From NCBI GenBank assembly GCA_021805955.1, contig JAJZDO010001011.1, positions 1 through 15,011 of the forward strand: a stretch of 15,011 bases of DNA. Reading direction: 5' to 3'. Shown one piece after another: positions 14,163 through 15,011 of this stretch. The notes below the pieces were generated by a model that was not told the origin of the DNA, made no database searches, and saw only the letters and a program-made list of their open reading frames with translations. Position numbers and translations under genes: made by a program. This DNA is from Acidobacteriota bacterium (GTDB lineage Bacteria > Acidobacteriota > Terriglobia > Terriglobales > Acidobacteriaceae). How positions within the stretch are numbered: the first letter of the stretch is position 1; every line of letters begins with the position of its first letter.

Positions 14163-15010
14163 ACGGCGCTGGGGTACGACGGCGGAAAATTTCTGCCTTT
14201 CGGCTTTCGCGTCAGCAGATAGATCATGCCCAGGATGACCAGAATGGTGACACAGCCGGCCAATCCCAGCACTCGCAGAATTGACACCGTATATCGCCCT
14301 GACGAGGGGTTGTAGTTGCAGCAGTACAGCAGGAAAAGGTCGGCGGCAGTGCCGATCTTGTGGTTCGAGGCATCCACCATCGCGAGACGAAGATCGCGCG
14401 GCTCATATTGAATGCCGGAAAAATATTTTGACAACCGGCCATCCGGAGTTGCCACCATAATGACGCTGGAGTGGGCGAATTGGTCCATCTTGCCATCGGG
14501 GCCCGGCACCCGAACATAATGAAAGCCGGTCGCGGTGCTGAGAGCGTCGATGGAAGGTTGCTGACCGGTGAGGAAATGCACGCCGGAAGCCGCCGACGGA
14601 TCGCCGAGCCAACTGAGGAACAATTGCTTCTCTCCGGCCGCCTGTTGCGGGGTGTCCTTGGGGTCGAAGCTGGCGACCACCACCTGGTAATCTTTACCGG
14701 TCTTCAGGCCAGTCTGCTTCAGGGCATCGGCAGCGCCATGCAGTACCTGGGGGCACAACATGCCGCAACTGAAGTAGACCTCCGCGAGTACGACAGGTCG
14801 CTGGGAGAAATATTCGCCCAGCGTAACAGATTTGCCGGAAGAGTCGATGTATGCTGCGCTCAAAGGCAATTTGCGGTTCAGGTTTTGCGCGATGCCGGCA
14901 TGTTGCAGATAGGAAGGAAGGCCCTGCTGTTGCGTGATCGCGCCTGGTTCCGAGGCGGAATATTGTGCGGTGCAGAGCGGACTGAATAACGCAAAAAACA
15001 GCGCAGCCAT
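14159..15010 (-). CDS. SCO1/SenC family protein with C-terminal membrane anchor (5' end probably outside window)
   Basis: Thioredoxin-fold copper protein that delivers copper to the CuA site of cytochrome oxidase or keeps its cysteines reduced. The copper-binding CxxxC is CGMLC (C82, C86) in VYFSCGMLCPQV; the third ligand is H180 in FAHSSVIMV. KDYQVVVASFDPKDTP is also typical. Unlike classical SCO1, which has an N-terminal anchor, there is a transmembrane helix at about 245-266 (VLGLAGCVTILVILGMIYLL) followed by a basic tail. An N-terminal hydrophobic signal (AALFFALFSPLCTAQ) is visible, but the first Met in the window lies one base from its edge and lacks the basic residues a signal peptide needs before it. 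The true start is therefore probably beyond 15011. Further oxidase genes may lie outside the window. Confidence 0.9.
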   Translation of the reverse strand: MAALFFALFSPLCTAQYSASEPGAITQQQGLPSYLQHAGIAQNLNRKLPLSAAYIDSSGKSVTLGEYFSQRPVVLAEVYFSCGMLCPQVLHGAADALKQTGLKTGKDYQVVVASFDPKDTPQQAAGEKQLFLSWLGDPSAASGVHFLTGQQPSIDALSTATGFHYVRVPGPDGKMDQFAHSSVIMVATPDGRLSKYFSGIQYEPRDLRLAMVDASNHKIGTAADLFLLYCCNYNPSSGRYTVSILRVLGLAGCVTILVILGMIYLLTRKPKGRNFPPSYPSAV

Positions 15011-15011
15011 C

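Overview
The window reads like a chromosomal segment of a soil-type acidobacterium (Terriglobia/Acidobacteriia). This is inference from protein character: a 289-residue exported protein of a type I associate with this group, a Lys/Arg-rich 51-residue protein, a SCO-like protein with a C-terminal membrane anchor, and a 'cattctga...gaatccaga' inverted repeat of the kind scattered through such genomes. DNA is moderately GC-rich and densely coding. There are no rRNA or tRNA genes, no CRISPR array, and no transposase or phage gene that I can support.

Layout. 1-324: last codons of an upstream gene, a strong intrinsic terminator, and a long imperfect inverted repeat. 328-1521 (+): a membrane O-acyltransferase of the acyltransferase 3 (OafA-like) family. 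1536-7614 (-): read from right to left, a PcrA/UvrD-type helicase with an unusual acidic insert, a 51-residue basic protein, an APC-family amino acid permease, an adenosine deaminase-family enzyme coupled to the permease by TGATG, and a 69-residue membrane protein ending at an intrinsic terminator. 7724-8287 (+): a LOG-family phosphoribohydrolase, divergent from the helicase. 8250-11200 (-): LysR regulator, TauE/SafE exporter, ferric-reductase-like membrane haem protein and DUF971 protein, tightly packed. 11201-11812: about 600 bases without a convincing gene. 11813-12682 (+): an exported acidobacterial protein of unknown function. 12693-13865 (-): a BaiN/HI0933-type flavoprotein. 13953-14162 (+): a DUF3565 small zinc-ribbon-like protein whose stop codon shares the palindrome CTAG with the stop of the convergent SCO1/SenC gene (14159 to the right edge, probably truncated at its 5' end).

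How the genes work together. Permease and deaminase form a translationally coupled pair suggesting nutrient or nucleoside salvage, or menaquinone biosynthesis if the deaminase acts on aminodeoxyfutalosine. The best candidate for an undescribed functional unit is LysR - TauE/SafE - ferric-reductase-like - DUF971: a regulator, an exporter for small (often sulfur-containing) anions, a membrane electron-transfer protein and a soluble protein with two CxCxxC clusters. Calling it one system is inference from order, strand and spacing. The rest of the window is ordinary housekeeping or poorly characterised genes.
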